DNA of 64,000 nucleotides, taken from Algirhabdus cladophorae (GTDB taxonomy: Bacteria > Pseudomonadota > Alphaproteobacteria > Rhodobacterales > Rhodobacteraceae). The notes below the pieces were generated by a model. The model made no database searches and was not told where the DNA came from. It was given only the letters and a program-made list of their open reading frames with translations. Positions 62,056 to 64,000 of the stretch are shown in pieces (the stretch's first letter is position 1; each line of letters starts with the position of its first letter). The translations under genes and the position numbers were made by a program. Location: NCBI RefSeq assembly GCF_044772865.1, contig NZ_CP173029.1:1736001-1800000 (forward strand), given 5' to 3'.

Positions 62056-62736
62056 CTAGCTTTGTCTTTTGCGTTTGCGCAACACAGTCAACGCGCCAAG
62101 ACCCCCGATCAACAAAAACCCGCCCGCAGGCAATGGCACTGCCGAGATCTTTAACTCTGACACTTCGAAACGCGCGTCAGAACCATCAGAGAACGAAATA
62201 AAGTTCAAAGACCCGCCGATGGTATCCGCAGCAAACATATCCAAGAACTGTTGAATTGTTGGGCTATTGGTGTCGGACAGAACACTGGTGTCCGTACCCC
62301 CGACCGAGAATTGCAGAATAGACGCCGTCAAACCGCCTACGGTCGGACCGGTCGGGCTGGTCCCTCTGACAAAAAAGTTGTCCCGCAGGGGCGCGCTGGA
62401 CCCTGCCATATGATCATTGCGCAGGGTTGCGGTGCCGGTCCCACTGGTCGAAAACGACAAGCCATCCATCACCATATTAAAGTTGGTCACAGCGGAACTG
62501 TTTGAAAACGTGGACGCAGCGCCCCCTGTCAGCGCCGAATTATCTAGGATAAAGCTACCCGAGACCGCATCGCCAGTTGTGATTGTGCCGATGGACGCAA
62601 CATCATTGTTTTGCAGCGTGCCATCATTAGTGCGGACAACCTCACCCTTAAAATCAAACCTAAGTGTTTCGGCTGTCGCTGGCAGAGCAGACAGCCCCAA
62701 ACCCAGTACAAATAGAAGAAATTTCTTGAACGTCAT
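62056..62736 (-). CDS. VPLPA-CTERM sorting-domain protein, copy 2
   Basis: This 226-residue exported protein has a signal peptide (KFLLFVLGLGLSALPATAE), a Ser/Thr/Gly-rich beta body, and a textbook C-terminal sorting signal. That signal is VPLPAGGF, a hydrophobic stretch (LLIGGLGALTVL) and a basic RKRKRQS tail. Exosortase-dependent processing is expected. It is unlike copy 1 outside the sorting signal. It is monocistronic, with a strong terminator at 61984-62021. Confidence 0.92.
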   Translation of the reverse strand: MTFKKFLLFVLGLGLSALPATAETLRFDFKGEVVRTNDGTLQNNDVASIGTITTGDAVSGSFILDNSALTGGAASTFSNSSAVTNFNMVMDGLSFSTSGTGTATLRNDHMAGSSAPLRDNFFVRGTSPTGPTVGGLTASILQFSVGGTDTSVLSDTNSPTIQQFLDMFAADTIGGSLNFISFSDGSDARFEVSELKISAVPLPAGGFLLIGGLGALTVLRKRKRQS

Positions 62737-62900
62737 AGCGCCCTCACTTTGAAAAAAATAATGTTAAAATTATACGCGGGCGAAAAACGGCCCCCATAGA
62801 CTTGGATAATTCTGCGCCGCCGGTCGCACATCCCCCAAATGAGGTAAATTGCAATTTTGAGGCGAGTATTTTGGCTGTTTTCTTAGGAAATAGGTAACAT
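62737..62900. other. Gap between the oxidase gene end and the second VPLPA-CTERM gene
   Basis: About 160 AT-rich bases with no gene. They include a run of A residues just upstream of the VPLPA gene and presumably its promoter. Confidence 0.4.
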
Positions 62901-64000
62901 TCAGCGCAAGTAGCGTGCCGGATCAAAGCCACTCATGTCTTGATTCGCGGGTTGCTCATCGATCATTTGCGCCACTAAACGCCCGGTCTTGGGGCCGGCG
63001 GTAAGCCCCACATGTTGATGGCCAAAGCCTGTGTAAATCCCTGATGTGCCAATCTGGCCAATCAAAGGCAGGCTGTCAGGTGTGGAGGGGCGAAACCCCA
63101 TCCAGTCCTGGGTCGATTTATACGTCAGCTTTGGAAAACTCTGGGCGATGTGACGCCGCAACAGCGCCAGTGGTTTGCGGCTGGGGGTCTGGGACGTGTC
63201 GCCATATTCGACGGTTCCGGCGCAGCGTAGCCCCATTTCCATCGGGTTCACACCAAATTTGCCATTCATCATCAACATTGGGTGACGTGGCAGCATTGAT
63301 GGCTCTTCCAGCAGCACATGATAGCCTCGTTCGGCGATCAACGGCACATCGAGACCCAGCATTTGCATCATCTCGCGCGACCACGCCCCCGCTGTGACCA
63401 CTAGTTTTTTGCAAGGCATGGGCCCTTGATCGGTAATCACCTCGCGCACTGTCCCATCGGCGCGGTGAATTGCTGTCACCTCGGCTTGGACCACTTGCCC
63501 GCCTTGGGCCACAAATGCATCCGCCAGTGCCGTGATATAGCCGCCCGGATTGGTCACATGGCCCCATCCGCTGAGGACGGCCATGACTTCAATCTGTGGG
63601 CTCAGGATCGGTTCGGCATCGCGCAACGCGGGGCCTTCCAACACATCAGGGCTAAGCCCATATTCTGCTTTCAATGCCCACATATAGGCGTCGTTCTTAA
63701 AGTCACGTTTGCGGTTATAGACGAAACCCATCTTGCTGTTTTCGATCCATCCTTCGGCGCGCGTTCCTGCGGCCAATTGGCGATGTTGATCGACGCTGTC
63801 GCTGATCAACGGATCCATGGCCGCCACGATGCGCCGTGTTTCAGCATCACTGGTATGGCGCAAAAATCGCGCAAACCACGGCAGCAGTCTGGGCAGTTGG
63901 CGCCATTTGATGAACAACGGCGAGCGCGGGTTTAAGATCATCGGCGGTGCATCGCGCCACAGGCGCGGCGAGGTCACTGGCGTAATTGCCCAGCCCGCCA
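62901..64000 (-). CDS. DadA-like FAD-dependent D-amino-acid dehydrogenase / oxidoreductase (N-terminus outside window)
   Basis: This is the C-terminal part of a DAO-family flavoprotein that would oxidise D-amino acids at the inner membrane. The frame runs without a stop to the right edge, and the first visible residues GWAITP fit the conserved stretch shortly after the missing FAD-binding Rossmann motif. Visible family elements are KLVVTAGAWSREMMQMLG, RGYHVLLEEP, WMGFRPSTPDSLPLIG and FGHQHVGLTAGPKTG. An in-frame GTG at 63977 is not a credible start. About 365 residues are present. Confidence 0.88.
   Translation of the reverse strand, partial: AGWAITPVTSPRLWRDAPPMILNPRSPLFIKWRQLPRLLPWFARFLRHTSDAETRRIVAAMDPLISDSVDQHRQLAAGTRAEGWIENSKMGFVYNRKRDFKNDAYMWALKAEYGLSPDVLEGPALRDAEPILSPQIEVMAVLSGWGHVTNPGGYITALADAFVAQGGQVVQAEVTAIHRADGTVREVITDQGPMPCKKLVVTAGAWSREMMQMLGLDVPLIAERGYHVLLEEPSMLPRHPMLMMNGKFGVNPMEMGLRCAGTVEYGDTSQTPSRKPLALLRRHIAQSFPKLTYKSTQDWMGFRPSTPDSLPLIGQIGTSGIYTGFGHQHVGLTAGPKTGRLVAQMIDEQPANQDMSGFDPARYLR

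Noticed and set aside
1..64000. tRNA or rRNA genes, CRISPR arrays, insertion sequences or prophage
   Set aside because: I looked for T-loop signatures, evenly spaced direct repeats, transposase or phage motifs and flanking inverted repeats. Only the RTX direct repeat appeared, and it is coding. The XerD gene has housekeeping context.

Overview
The window reads as a chromosome segment of a marine alphaproteobacterium of the Rhodobacteraceae (Roseobacter-type). This is inferred from family content and gene order, not from a database search. The supporting signs are moderately high GC, VPLPA-CTERM proteins, an IalB-family protein, a Fur/Mur-type regulator without zinc cysteines, DUF1217 and DUF4167 proteins, and strings of ATGA start/stop overlaps. 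Almost all of it is ordinary core chromosome. I see no tRNA, rRNA, CRISPR array, insertion sequence, prophage or integrated element.

Layout. 1-2.5 kb: the end of a thiamine-precursor uptake operon (substrate-binding protein, TenA, ATPase, permease). 2.7-7.2 kb: a glutathione transferase, a GGDEF-EAL enzyme and a repeat-built DUF1217 protein. 7.4-13.2 kb: aroK-aroB facing a small membrane protein, a periplasmic unknown and a XerD recombinase, then a CorC-like membrane protein. 13.4-16.9 kb: two tandem RTX proteins with almost identical C-terminal halves. 16.9-19.6 kb: a HerA-like ATPase and an IalB-like protein separated by an intergenic region with two RNA-like structures. 19.6-23.8 kb: a minus-strand envelope operon, L,D-transpeptidase - lpxD - acyl carrier protein - ketoacyl synthase. 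24-29.5 kb: a DUF882 peptidase, small proteins, ndk, an ABC-F protein, MarC and a retropepsin-like protein.

29.6-39.1 kb: pepA-holC diverging from lptF-lptG-lptD-surA-pdxA-rsmA, which joins LPS export, outer-membrane protein folding, PLP synthesis and 16S rRNA methylation in one direction. 39.1-41.8 kb: prfA-prmC with a DUF4167 protein. 41.8-48.9 kb: agmatinase with a DUF1499 protein, an M20 hydrolase, mazG, a sulfotransferase-like protein, a nucleoside hydrolase and SelO. 48.9-54.9 kb: two transporters, a membrane-bound AraC-type regulator, two exported hydrolases and a Fur-family regulator. 55.1-64 kb: an EamA exporter, enolase, a cupin, a VOC protein, anmK/tyrS flanked by two VPLPA-CTERM proteins, and a DadA-like oxidase cut by the window end.

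The points most worth following are the two RNA-like structures between 18.4 and 18.9 kb, the partly homogenised RTX gene pair, the four-gene envelope operon, the membrane-bound AraC regulator and the DUF4167 gene beside prfA-prmC. I did not find a clearly new multi-gene system.
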